19,675 nt of DNA from an uncultured Pseudomonadota bacterium (GCA_937898635.1 CALEJW010000028.1:1-19675); one strand, 5' to 3'; shown: positions 1 to 6,880, counted from the first letter of the stretch. A program made the numbers and translations. The notes: generated from the letters alone by a model not told the origin.

Positions 1-542
1 ACGAAGTCGGCCGGGATGTCCCAGTCCTGCGGATGGATGGTCTCGAGCCGGGCCATCTCGTAGCTCACGCCGATCACCCGCGGGCGCTCGGCGAGGCTCG
101 CGAGCGTGCGGTCGAAGTAGCCGGCGCCGTAGCCCAGGCGGTAGCCCTGCGCGTCCCAGCCGTTCATCGGCAGGAGCACCGTGTCCGGCACCACCTCGCG
201 CGAATCGGCCGGATACGGGATTCCCATCGCGCCAACGGCCAGGGCCACGCCGGGGTGCCACTCCCGGAACGCGAGGGGCGTTCGCGGCGCGACCACCACC
301 GGCATGGCCGTCGTCGCGCCGCGCTCGCGAAGCCCGCGGACGAGGTGGCGCGCGTCGTACTCCGCGAGCACCGGCCAGCAGAATGCCACCGTGCCCTCCG
401 CCAGGTCGGGAAAGGCGCCCGCGAGGTTCGCGTCGATGCGCGCGCGCCATTGCGCGAGGGTTCCGGCCGCGACGGCGGTGCGCTCGGCGATGAGCCGCTC
501 GCGCTCGGCCTTGCGCCAGGCCTTCAGGGCATCCGGGGTCAT
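1..542 (-). CDS. 5-formyltetrahydrofolate cyclo-ligase, C-terminus cut by window edge
   Basis: This enzyme converts 5-formyl-THF to 5,10-methenyl-THF using ATP, returning a storage folate to the one-carbon pool in the cytoplasm. I read the minus frame from ATG at 540-542 (MTPDALKAWRKAERERLIAE) with no stop to the window edge, about 180 residues. The family is usually 180-200, so only the extreme C-terminus is missing. The hallmark GYRLGYGAGYFDR lies at residues 133-145, preceded by the conserved VLLPMNGWD segment. The end (ARLETIHPQDWDIPADF) matches the family's closing substrate-binding segment. The N-terminus is rich in Arg/Lys/Glu, as usual for the family. It is divergent from the secretion operon that starts at 650, with about 107 bases between the two starts. 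In many proteobacteria 6S RNA sits beside this gene, but there is no room for it here. Identification is confident. Confidence 0.93.
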   Translation of the reverse strand, partial: MTPDALKAWRKAERERLIAERTAVAAGTLAQWRARIDANLAGAFPDLAEGTVAFCWPVLAEYDARHLVRGLRERGATTAMPVVVAPRTPLAFREWHPGVALAVGAMGIPYPADSREVVPDTVLLPMNGWDAQGYRLGYGAGYFDRTLASLAERPRVIGVSYEMARLETIHPQDWDIPADF

Positions 543-649
543 TCGGGGTGTACGTCCTCCACGGCCAGTCTAGCAGCGCCCGCGCGGGCCTTTCCGATAC
601 ACTCGCCCCCGTCAGCGGCGTTGCCGCCGCGCCCGACGGGAGTGCCGCC

Positions 650-1174
650 ATGCGCAAGGTCCTGCTCATCTTCAGCGAACTCACCGATGGCGACGTCGAA
701 TGGCTCTCCAAGTCCGGCGAGCGCGTCCACCTGGACGCGGGCACGACGCTCGTGCCGCTGGGCGCGCGCGTGGACAACATCTGGTTCGTCCTCGACGGGG
801 CGCTCTCGGTGCACACGGCGGCCGGCGCGCAGCTCGCGGTGATGGGCTCGGGCGAGATCGTGGGCGAGATGTCGCTGGTGGATCCCGCGCCCACGGCGGT
901 GTCGGTCAAGGTGGCGAGCGACGCCACCCTGCTCAAGCTCTCGGACGCCACGGTGAGGGCGAAGCTCGCGGCGGACCCGGCGTTCGCCGCGCGCTTCTAC
1001 CGCGCGCTCTGCGTCTTCCTCGCGAGCCGCCTGCGCAGCACCACGCGCCGCATGGGCTACGGCGACGGCGCGGAGGACGAGGACGCGAAGGACGAGCTCA
1101 CCGACGACCTGCTGGACAACGTGCACCTCGCCGGCGCGCGCTTCGACCGCATGCTCAAGCGCCTCGCGGGCTAG
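650..1174 (+). CDS. Stand-alone cyclic-nucleotide-binding-domain protein, first gene of peptide-export operon
   Basis: A 174-residue cytoplasmic protein made of one CRP-type cNMP-binding beta-roll (about residues 10-115), a helix, and an acidic linker (AEDEDAKDELTDD, 141-153). There is no helix-turn-helix, so it is not a DNA-binding regulator on its own. I chose ATG 650 because GGGAG lies about 8 bases upstream and the protein starts at the domain; the frame is open upstream to 548. The phosphate-binding cassette reads GEMSLVDPAPTAVSV (72-86): the Gly-Glu is present, but the Arg that normally contacts the cyclic phosphate is replaced by Thr (T82). Canonical cAMP binding is therefore doubtful. 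The stop is followed after 3 bases by the next start codon, so it should be co-translated with the exporter genes. Inference: a regulatory or accessory subunit of the exporter, or a domain that senses another ligand. Confidence 0.85.
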   Translation: MRKVLLIFSELTDGDVEWLSKSGERVHLDAGTTLVPLGARVDNIWFVLDGALSVHTAAGAQLAVMGSGEIVGEMSLVDPAPTAVSVKVASDATLLKLSDATVRAKLAADPAFAARFYRALCVFLASRLRSTTRRMGYGDGAEDEDAKDELTDDLLDNVHLAGARFDRMLKRLAG

Positions 1175-1177
1175 CCC

Positions 1178-1345
1178 GTGGCCGCGCCGGACAACGCCAT
1201 CTTCCGCAAGGCGGCGCTCGAGCGCCTGGCCTCGCCCGAGCGCCTGGACGCGCGCCCGGCGCTGCCCTCCTATCCGCGGCGGCTCCTGGCGGCGCTCGCC
1301 GTGCTCGCCGTCGCCGTCCTCGCCTTCGCCGCATGGCTGCGGTAG
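1178..1345 (+). CDS. 55-residue HlyD-like anchor protein (N-terminal piece of an NHLP-type membrane fusion protein)
   Basis: Small frame starting with GTG 3 bases after the previous stop and overlapping the ABC exporter start (ATG 1333) by 13 bases. The sequence FRKAALERLASPERLD (residues 9-24) matches, from memory of the family, the conserved start of NHLP/NHLM-type HlyD secretion proteins (FRxxxLERLSSPEQLD). A cationic segment (YPRR) and one hydrophobic helix (LLAALAVLAVAVLAFAAW, about 37-54) follow, then a stop. Full family members run to several hundred residues with a periplasmic hairpin and barrel; all of that is absent here. The next gene starts inside this one and has no clear Shine-Dalgarno, so this frame may also couple its translation. 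It could be a real mini-subunit, a deletion remnant kept for coupling, or a partner of a full-length protein elsewhere. That the frame is translated is likely; its function is unknown. Confidence 0.7.
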   Translation: MAAPDNAIFRKAALERLASPERLDARPALPSYPRRLLAALAVLAVAVLAFAAWLR

Positions 1346-3552
1346 CCGAGGCCCCTGCCGCCCCGCCTTCGCCGGCCTCGCACCTGGCCGACACCCCGCT
1401 CGCCCGCGTCCCGACGATCCTGCAGCTGGAGGCCGTGGAGTGCGGCGCCGCGGCGCTCGCGATGGTGCTCGCGCACCACGGCCGCCACGTGCCGCTCGAG
1501 GTGCTGCGCTCCGACTGCGGCGTCACGCGCGACGGCAGCAAGGCCGGGGGGCTGCTGCGCGCCGCGCGCGGCTACGGCCTCGTGGCGCGCGGCTTCCGCA
1601 AGGAGCCCTCCGAGCTCTCCGGGCTCGCCCTGCCCGCGATCGTCTTCTGGAACTTCAACCACTTCGTCGTCCTCGAGGGCTTCCGCGACGGCCACGCCCA
1701 CCTGAACGATCCCGCCCAGGGACGACGGCGCGTGGACGCCTCCGAGTTCGACCAGGGCTTCACGGGCGTGGTGCTCACCTTCGAGCGCGGCCCGGATTTC
1801 GCGCCGGGCGGCCGCGCGCCCTCGGTGCTGCGCTCGCTCTCGCGCCACCTCGCGGGCATGGGCCCGAGCGTGGCCCTCGCCGTGCTCCTCGGCCTCGCCC
1901 TCGTGGCGCCGGGTCTCGCGCTGCCCTGGCTCATGGGGCGCTTCGTGGACGAGGTGCTCGCGGCACGCCTGCCCGGCGTCGCGGAGACGCTCCTCGCGGG
2001 CCTGCTCGCCGCGGCGCTCGCGCGCGGCGGCCTCGCGTGGCTGCAGGCGCAGGTGCTCACGGAAGCCTTCACGCGCGCGGCCCTGGCGTCCGCGCAGCGC
2101 TTCTTCGCCCAGGCGCTATCGCTCCCGATGGACTTCTTCGTGCAACGCTCGCCGGGCGAGATCGCCTCGCGCGTGGCGCTGAACGAGCAGGTGGCGGAGA
2201 CCGTCTCCGCCGACCTCGCGCACCTCGTGCTCGACCTCGTCACCGCGGTCTTCTTCCTCGCGCTGATGGTGAAGCTCGACGCGGGCCTCGCCGCGCTGGT
2301 CGTGGGCTGCCTCGCCTTCGAGCTCGTGGCGCTGCGCGCGGTTAACCGGCGCATGGAGGGGATTTCGCAGCGCCTGTCGGTGCAGGGCGGCAAGCTCTCG
2401 GGCATGGCGACCGGGGGCCTCGCCAACATCGAGAGCATCAAGGCCGGCGGCCAGGAGGGCGCGCTCTTCCTCAAGTGGCTGGGGCTGCAGGTGCAGTTCG
2501 CCAACACCGCGGTCGAGTCCCAGCGCGTCTCGCTCGCGCTCATGCAGGTGCCCTCCCTCGCGGGGCTCGTCGCGCAGCTCGGCGTGCTCGGCATCGGCGC
2601 GCTGCGCATCATGGAGGGCGCCTTCACGGTGGGCGACCTCGTCGCCTTCCAGGTGCTGCTCGCCGGGTTCACGGCCCCGGTGCACGCGCTCTTCCTGGCC
2701 GCGCGGGGCGTCCAGTCCCTGCGCGGGGACATGGCGAGGATCGACGACGTGCTGAACCACGCGCCCGAGCCCGGCGTCGCCGTGGACGACAGGCCGGTGA
2801 GCGCGGTCTCCGGCGCGCGCCCGCGCTCGCTCGAGTTCCGCGACGTGAGCTTCGGCTACGCGCGCGGCTCGCCGCCGCTGGTCGAGGGCTTCTCGCTGCG
2901 GATCGAGGCCGGAAGGCGCGTGGCGCTGGTGGGCGCCTCGGGCTCGGGGAAGTCCACGCTCGCGCGCCTCGCCGCGGGCCTCTACCGGCCGTGGAGCGGC
3001 GAGATCCTCTTCGACGGCCAGCCCCGCGAGGCCTTCGTGCGCGACGAGATCGCCCGGGCCGTCGCCTACGTGGACCAGGACGTGGTGCTCTTCGAGGGCA
3101 CGGTGCGCGACAACCTCACGATGTGGGACCCGCTCGCCGAGGACGACATCGTGCGCGCCGCCACGCGCCACGCCGCCATCGAGGAGGAGATCGGCGTGCG
3201 CGAGGGCGGCCTCGACGCGCCGCTGCAGGAGGGCGCGCGCAACCTCTCCGGCGGCCAGCGCCAGAGGATCGAGATCGCGCGCGCGCTCGCCCGCGGCCCC
3301 TCGATCCTGCTGCTCGACGAGGCGACCAGCGCGCTCGACCCGGCCACCGAGGCGGTGGTCGAGGACAACCTGCGCCGGCGCGGCACCACGTGCCTGGTGA
3401 TCGCGCACCGGCTGTCCACCGTGCGCGACGCCGACGAGATCCTGGTCCTCGAGGGCGGGCGGGTGGTCGAGCGCGGCACCCACGACGAGCTCGCGGCGAT
3501 CGCCGACGGCCGCTACGCGGCGCTCGTCGCGGGCGAAACGGGAGGCACGTGA
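1333..3552 (+). CDS. NHLP-type peptide exporter: C39 peptidase / ABC transmembrane / ATP-binding protein
   Basis: A 739-residue inner-membrane exporter that cuts double-glycine leaders and moves the peptide across the membrane. Residues 21-140 are a complete C39 peptidase: oxyanion Gln31, Cys37 in QLEAVECGAAAL, His110 in NFNHF and Asp126 in LNDP. The ABC transmembrane domain spans about 170-470. The nucleotide-binding domain follows: Walker A GASGSGKST (534-542, Lys540), signature LSGGQ (638-642), Walker B ILLLDE (658-663) and switch His692. The NLTMWDP segment and the DNLRRRGTTC stretch are typical of the first ABC protein of NHLP/NHLM bacteriocin systems. I chose ATG 1333 because the C39 domain begins soon after; the frame is open far upstream but in a different gene's territory. 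The TGA stop overlaps the next ATG (TGATG). The obvious substrate in the window is the GG-leader peptide at 5715-5957. Confidence 0.95.
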   Translation: MAAVAEAPAAPPSPASHLADTPLARVPTILQLEAVECGAAALAMVLAHHGRHVPLEVLRSDCGVTRDGSKAGGLLRAARGYGLVARGFRKEPSELSGLALPAIVFWNFNHFVVLEGFRDGHAHLNDPAQGRRRVDASEFDQGFTGVVLTFERGPDFAPGGRAPSVLRSLSRHLAGMGPSVALAVLLGLALVAPGLALPWLMGRFVDEVLAARLPGVAETLLAGLLAAALARGGLAWLQAQVLTEAFTRAALASAQRFFAQALSLPMDFFVQRSPGEIASRVALNEQVAETVSADLAHLVLDLVTAVFFLALMVKLDAGLAALVVGCLAFELVALRAVNRRMEGISQRLSVQGGKLSGMATGGLANIESIKAGGQEGALFLKWLGLQVQFANTAVESQRVSLALMQVPSLAGLVAQLGVLGIGALRIMEGAFTVGDLVAFQVLLAGFTAPVHALFLAARGVQSLRGDMARIDDVLNHAPEPGVAVDDRPVSAVSGARPRSLEFRDVSFGYARGSPPLVEGFSLRIEAGRRVALVGASGSGKSTLARLAAGLYRPWSGEILFDGQPREAFVRDEIARAVAYVDQDVVLFEGTVRDNLTMWDPLAEDDIVRAATRHAAIEEEIGVREGGLDAPLQEGARNLSGGQRQRIEIARALARGPSILLLDEATSALDPATEAVVEDNLRRRGTTCLVIAHRLSTVRDADEILVLEGGRVVERGTHDELAAIADGRYAALVAGETGGT

Positions 3553-5696
3553 TGGCCGATCCCGGGCTCGCCTACCGCTCCACGACGCTCGCCGGCGCGC
3601 TCTCGCTCCTCGCGCCGCGAGAGGCCTCCGCGGCGGAGCCCTCCGGCGCCCGGGACGCCGACGAGGCGCTCGTGGTCGAGGAGTCGGCGACGGCGCTGGG
3701 CCTTCGTTCGCGCCGCGTGCTCCTGGACGGGCGCTGGTGGGGCGAGGGCGGCACGGCGATGCTCGCCCGCGTGGCGGAGCGGCGCCGCATGGTGCGCGAG
3801 AACGACGCCGCGCAGACGGGCGCCACCGGCTGGGTCGCGCTGCTGCCGCGGCCCTTCGCCGGCTACCACATGGTCGCGCTCGATCCCGCGGGCGGGCCGC
3901 CGCTGCGCTGGCCGGTGGACGAGGACACGGCGCGCCGTCTCGCGCCCTTCGCCTTCGCGTTCCACCGCAGCTTTGCGCCGCGCCCCCTGGGCACGCGCGA
4001 CGTCCTCGCCTTCGCCTTCGCCCACGCGCGCGCCGACGTGGGCGTGCTCCTCGCGACGGGTCTCGTCGCCGCCTTGCTGGGCCTGCTCACGCCGGTGGCG
4101 ACGGGGCGCCTCATCGACCGCGTGATTCCCGAGGGCTCCGGGGCGATGGCGCTCGCGATCGTCGCGGGGCTCGCGGCCGCGGGGCTCGCGGCCATCGTGC
4201 TGGAGGTGCTGCGCGCCGTCGCCGTGCTGCGCTTCGAGGCCCGCACCACGGTCGCGATCCAGGCCGCCGTGCTCGACCGCGTCATCGGCGCGCCGGCGCG
4301 CTTCTTCCGCGCCTTCTCGAGCGGCGACCTGGCGATGCGCGTGGGCGCGGTGAACACCGTCCAGCGCTCGGTCACCGGCGCCTCGATCGGCGCCTTCGTG
4401 ACGGGGATCTTCCTGAGCGCGAACCTCGCGCTCATGTTCGCCTACAGCGCCACGCTCTCGGTGGCCGCCCTCGGCGTGGTCGCGGTGACGGCGGTCCTTT
4501 CGGGAGCGCTCGGCATCGCGAGGCTCTCGCTGGGCCGGCGCATCGAGGCGGCCGACGGAAAGCTCTCGGCGATGAGCTACGAGTACTTCGCCGGCATCGC
4601 CAAGCTGCGCGCCGCCGCGGCCGAGTCGCGCGCGTTCTCCAACTGGCTGGCACGCTACCGCGACTTCCGCGACCTCAATCGCCGCAGCGCGTGGCTCTCG
4701 AACCTCGAATCGGTGCTCCTCTCCATCCTGCAGCCGGCGGCGGCGACGCTGGTGCTCTACCTCGCGTGGCGGCTCGCGCAGGCGCCGGCCGCGCAGGCGC
4801 TCACGGTCGGCGAGTTCGTGGCCTTCCAGACGGCGATGTTCGGCCTGCTCGGCGGCGTGCACGGCATCGTCTCGACGGCGCTGGACCTCGCGGCCCTCGC
4901 CCCCGTGTGGGAGCGCGCCAAGCCCATCCTCGCCACCCCGCCGGAGGACGGCGTGCGCGGCAAGATCCGCCACGATCCCCAGGGCGCCATCGACCTCGTC
5001 GGCGTGAGCTTCGCCTACCCGGGCGGCCCCGAGGTGCTGCACGGCATCGACCTCTCGATCCGGCCCGGGGAGTTCGTCGCGATCGTGGGCGCAAGCGGCT
5101 CGGGGAAGTCCACGCTCCTGCGCCTGCTGCTGGGCTTCGAGTTCCCCGGCGCCGGCACCGTCCGCTACGACGGCCGGGTGCTGCCCGCGCTGGACCTGAA
5201 GCGGCTGCGCGGGCGGATCGGCACCGTGCTCCAGGGCGGGCGCCTGTGGGCCGGCGACATCCTCGCCAACATCGTCGGCGCCACGAGCCTCACGGTGGAC
5301 GACGCGTGGGCGGCGGCGCGCGCGGCCGGGCTCGCCGCGGACATCGAGGCGATGCCGATGGGCATGTACACGCTGGTGGGAGAGGGCGTGAGCACGCTCT
5401 CCGGCGGGCAGCGCCAGCGCGTGCTGATCGCCCGGGCGCTCGTGGGGCGGCCGCGCATCCTGCTGCTCGACGAGGCGACGAGCGCGCTCGACAACCTGTC
5501 GCAGGCGGCGGTGCTGGAAAGCCTCGAAGGGCTGGACGCGACGCGCGTGGTCATCGCGCACCGCCTCTCGACGGTGCGCAATGCCGACCGGATCGTGGTC
5601 CTGGAAAAGGGCCGGATCGTCCAGCAGGGGACGTTCCGGGAACTGGCCGCCGCGCCGGGCCCCTTCGCCGCGATGCTCGCGCGGCAGGTGGCCTGA
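3552..5696 (+). CDS. NHLP-type second ABC exporter subunit, permease/ATP-binding
   Basis: A 714-residue inner-membrane ABC exporter half, paired with the C39 exporter in the preceding gene and translated from ATG in a TGATG overlap, with GGGAGG just upstream. Residues 1-155 form a soluble N-terminal domain without the C39 catalytic residues. The transmembrane domain is about 160-460. The ATPase domain is intact: Walker A GASGSGKST (513-521, Lys519), signature LSGGQ (616-620), Walker B ILLLDE (636-641) and switch His670. The run ADIEAMPMGMYTLVGEG and the ALDNLSQ segment are, from family knowledge, characteristic of the second ABC protein of NHLP systems. It likely forms a heterodimer with the previous protein. 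Its stop lies 18 bases from the end of the convergent peptide gene. Confidence 0.94.
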   Translation: MADPGLAYRSTTLAGALSLLAPREASAAEPSGARDADEALVVEESATALGLRSRRVLLDGRWWGEGGTAMLARVAERRRMVRENDAAQTGATGWVALLPRPFAGYHMVALDPAGGPPLRWPVDEDTARRLAPFAFAFHRSFAPRPLGTRDVLAFAFAHARADVGVLLATGLVAALLGLLTPVATGRLIDRVIPEGSGAMALAIVAGLAAAGLAAIVLEVLRAVAVLRFEARTTVAIQAAVLDRVIGAPARFFRAFSSGDLAMRVGAVNTVQRSVTGASIGAFVTGIFLSANLALMFAYSATLSVAALGVVAVTAVLSGALGIARLSLGRRIEAADGKLSAMSYEYFAGIAKLRAAAAESRAFSNWLARYRDFRDLNRRSAWLSNLESVLLSILQPAAATLVLYLAWRLAQAPAAQALTVGEFVAFQTAMFGLLGGVHGIVSTALDLAALAPVWERAKPILATPPEDGVRGKIRHDPQGAIDLVGVSFAYPGGPEVLHGIDLSIRPGEFVAIVGASGSGKSTLLRLLLGFEFPGAGTVRYDGRVLPALDLKRLRGRIGTVLQGGRLWAGDILANIVGATSLTVDDAWAAARAAGLAADIEAMPMGMYTLVGEGVSTLSGGQRQRVLIARALVGRPRILLLDEATSALDNLSQAAVLESLEGLDATRVVIAHRLSTVRNADRIVVLEKGRIVQQGTFRELAAAPGPFAAMLARQVA

Positions 5697-5730
5697 GCGG
5701 CGGCCGGGGCGCCGCTAGTTCTTCTTCGTC
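5697..5730. terminator. Hairpin between convergent exporter operon and peptide gene
   Basis: Inverted arms GCGGCG (5697-5702) and CGCCGC (5710-5715) with a 7-base loop fill the whole 18-base gap between the two stop codons. On the plus strand the hairpin is followed by TAGTTCTTCTTC, moderately T-rich, so it could end the exporter transcript. On the minus strand no T tract is visible. Confidence 0.4.
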
Positions 5731-5957
5731 GACGCGCCCTCGGCTGACGCGATCTGCGTGCCCGAGAGGGGCGGCTCGCGCTTCGCGGTGACGGTCACCT
5801 TGTCGAGCTTCACCACCTGCTGCGGCTGCTCGCGCTTGGCCGTGACGGTGATCTTCTCGAGCTTCACGATCTGCTGGCCGCCGGACACGGAGTCGAGCTG
5901 CTGCTCCGAAAGCTCGCCCTCGGGCTGGACGGCGGGTTTCTGATCCTTGTTGGACAT
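5715..5957 (-). CDS. Double-glycine leader peptide with two TonB-box-like repeats, predicted exporter cargo
   Basis: An 80-residue precursor, ATG at 5955-5957, with a strong Shine-Dalgarno (AGGAGGT, 5961-5967). Residues 1-27 form a class-II leader ending ELSEQQLDSVSGG, which fits the C39 consensus LSxxELxxVxGG, so cleavage is expected after Gly27. The predicted 53-residue core has two adjacent 18-residue repeats (28-45 and 46-63) and a small-residue tail ending in STKKN. Each repeat holds KLEKITVTAKRE or KLDKVTVTAKRE. ITVTA equals the core of the FhuA TonB box, and the surrounding pattern is common at the N-termini of TonB-dependent receptors. The core has no Cys, His or aromatic residue and a net charge of about +5, so lanthionine or disulfide chemistry is ruled out. 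It lies tail-to-tail with the exporter operon. That it is an exported peptide is well supported; a bacteriocin or TonB-targeting role is inference. I do not recognise the mature family. Confidence 0.85.
   Translation of the reverse strand: MSNKDQKPAVQPEGELSEQQLDSVSGGQQIVKLEKITVTAKREQPQQVVKLDKVTVTAKREPPLSGTQIASAEGASTKKN
5769..5876 (-). repeat. Tandem 54-base coding repeat inside the GG-leader peptide gene
   Basis: Two adjacent 54-base units, 5823-5876 (repeat 1) and 5769-5822 (repeat 2), encode QQIVKLEKITVTAKREQP and QQVVKLDKVTVTAKREPP. They share 14 of 18 residues and about 45 of 54 bases. Three of the four residue changes are conservative (I/V, E/D, I/V), consistent with an in-frame duplication kept under selection. 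Confidence 0.9.
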
Positions 5958-5987
5958 GACACCTCCTCGACTGGAGTCCGTTTCGGG

Positions 5988-6042
5988 CCGGGCCCTGGAG
6001 CCCGGGTGAAGGCACCATAGCACAGGGTGCCGCGGTTCACAG
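5988..6042 (-). promoter_or_regulatory. Candidate sigma70 promoter and 5'-end hairpin of the peptide gene
   Basis: On the minus strand, CTGTGA (6037-6042) as -35 lies 17 bases from TATGGT (6014-6019) as -10, with TG one base upstream, giving an extended -10. Transcription would begin near 6007. Just downstream, CCGGGC and GCCCGG (6000-6005 and 5988-5993) pair around a 6-base loop, so the transcript would begin with a stable hairpin, which may protect the mRNA. The leader of about 50 bases then reaches the Shine-Dalgarno. Confidence 0.45.
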
Positions 6043-6090
6043 CCTACGCAGGGGGGGTATCCGCCGCCCGGCCCGATTCCGCAGGACGGG

Positions 6091-6106
6091 TGTGGAATAT
6101 TCCACA
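6091..6106. promoter_or_regulatory. Perfect 16-bp palindrome, CRP/FNR-like operator candidate
   Basis: TGTGGAATATTCCACA is identical to its reverse complement. It matches the CRP pattern TGTGA-N6-TCACA at 8 of 10 defined positions. Its centre is about 91 bases upstream of the predicted start of the peptide transcript, near a position used by class I activators. It also lies just past the stop of the YwiC-like gene, but no T tract follows, so a terminator is less likely. Confidence 0.5.
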
Positions 6107-6112
6107 AACTTC

Positions 6113-6880
6113 CTACGGGGCCGCGGCCAGCAGGGCCACCGCCACGGCGTTGGCGGCCACGAGGGCCCACCCCACCTGCTTGAGCTTCCGGGGGGAAAGC
6201 CGGAGGCGATTGACCACGACCACGCCCGCAAGCGGCAGGCAGGCCGCCATCGCCACGAAGCGCGCGCCGGGCAGCCACGCCCACGCCGCCAGGGCGCCGA
6301 GGAGCGCGAGGCGCGCGCCCCAGTTCGCCGCCGGGACCACCCAGGGCGTGGCCCCGGTGACCCGCGACTTGATCGCGTGCACCGCGAGCGTCGCGCTCAC
6401 CGTGACGGCGAACCACAGGAACGGCGGGCCCCAGAGGGCGGCGCCGGCCACGCCGCCCGCGGCGGCGACGGGCAGGTGCATGGCCGAGAAGGCCGCGCCG
6501 GCGACCACCTCGCCCGGCAGCGTCTTCAGGTTCCTCGAGAGCACCACCGGGACGAGCCCGGCGGCGAAGGCGGCCGGCACGAGCGCCAGCGCTCGCGCCT
6601 CCGGAGTCGCGAGCCACAGCGCCGCCGCGCCCGCCGCCACGCCGAGCCCCCCCAGGAGCACGAGCAGCCCGCGGGCGGGAACGGCGAGTTCCTGCCGCAG
6701 GCGGTTGCCGCGCACCCCGAGGAGCAGCACCACCGATTCGTTCGCCACGAAGAGCAGGATGGCCGCGGCCGCGAAGAGCCACGCGGCGGCGCCGGGGGCG
6801 CCGAGCACCAGGCCCGAGAGCAGGGGAAAGCCCAGTTCCGCGTAGGCGCCGTGCTCGCGGGGAAGGAGTCGCTTGTCCAT
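6113..6880 (-). CDS. YwiC-like multi-spanning membrane protein
   Basis: A 255-residue, strongly hydrophobic inner-membrane protein with about eight predicted helices. It begins MDKRLLPREHGAYAELGFPLL; the PREHGAYAEL segment (7-16) is the signature of YwiC-like proteins, a family without a proven biochemical role. I chose the ATG at 6878-6880 over an in-frame start 12 codons upstream (to 6916) because a GGGGG stretch sits just before it and the family motif begins at residue 7. Other conserved-looking features are SRNLKTLPGE in a cytoplasmic loop and a closing RLSPRKLKQVGWAL helix. It follows the small membrane protein gene on the same strand, 95 bases downstream, and may share its transcript. 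It is unlikely to belong to the export system, since a palindrome and a promoter separate it from the peptide gene. Confidence 0.8.
   Translation of the reverse strand: MDKRLLPREHGAYAELGFPLLSGLVLGAPGAAAWLFAAAAILLFVANESVVLLLGVRGNRLRQELAVPARGLLVLLGGLGVAAGAAALWLATPEARALALVPAAFAAGLVPVVLSRNLKTLPGEVVAGAAFSAMHLPVAAAGGVAGAALWGPPFLWFAVTVSATLAVHAIKSRVTGATPWVVPAANWGARLALLGALAAWAWLPGARFVAMAACLPLAGVVVVNRLRLSPRKLKQVGWALVAANAVAVALLAAAP

Noticed and set aside
543..649. 6S RNA next to the 5-formyl-THF cyclo-ligase gene
   Set aside because: The gap upstream of the gene is only about 107 bases, too short for a 6S RNA of about 180 bases, and I see no matching fold.
548..649. Longer N-terminus for the cNMP-fold protein
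   Set aside because: The extra 34 residues have no domain character, and GGGAG precedes the ATG at 650.
5758..5943. Cys-rich 61-residue frame on the plus strand over the peptide gene
   Set aside because: It is the antisense shadow of the repeat-coding gene; it has no ribosome-binding site, while the minus frame has a strong one and a textbook GG leader.
5715..5957. Lanthipeptide or other Cys/Ser-modified RiPP precursor
   Set aside because: The core has no Cys and few Ser, and no modifying enzyme is present in the window.
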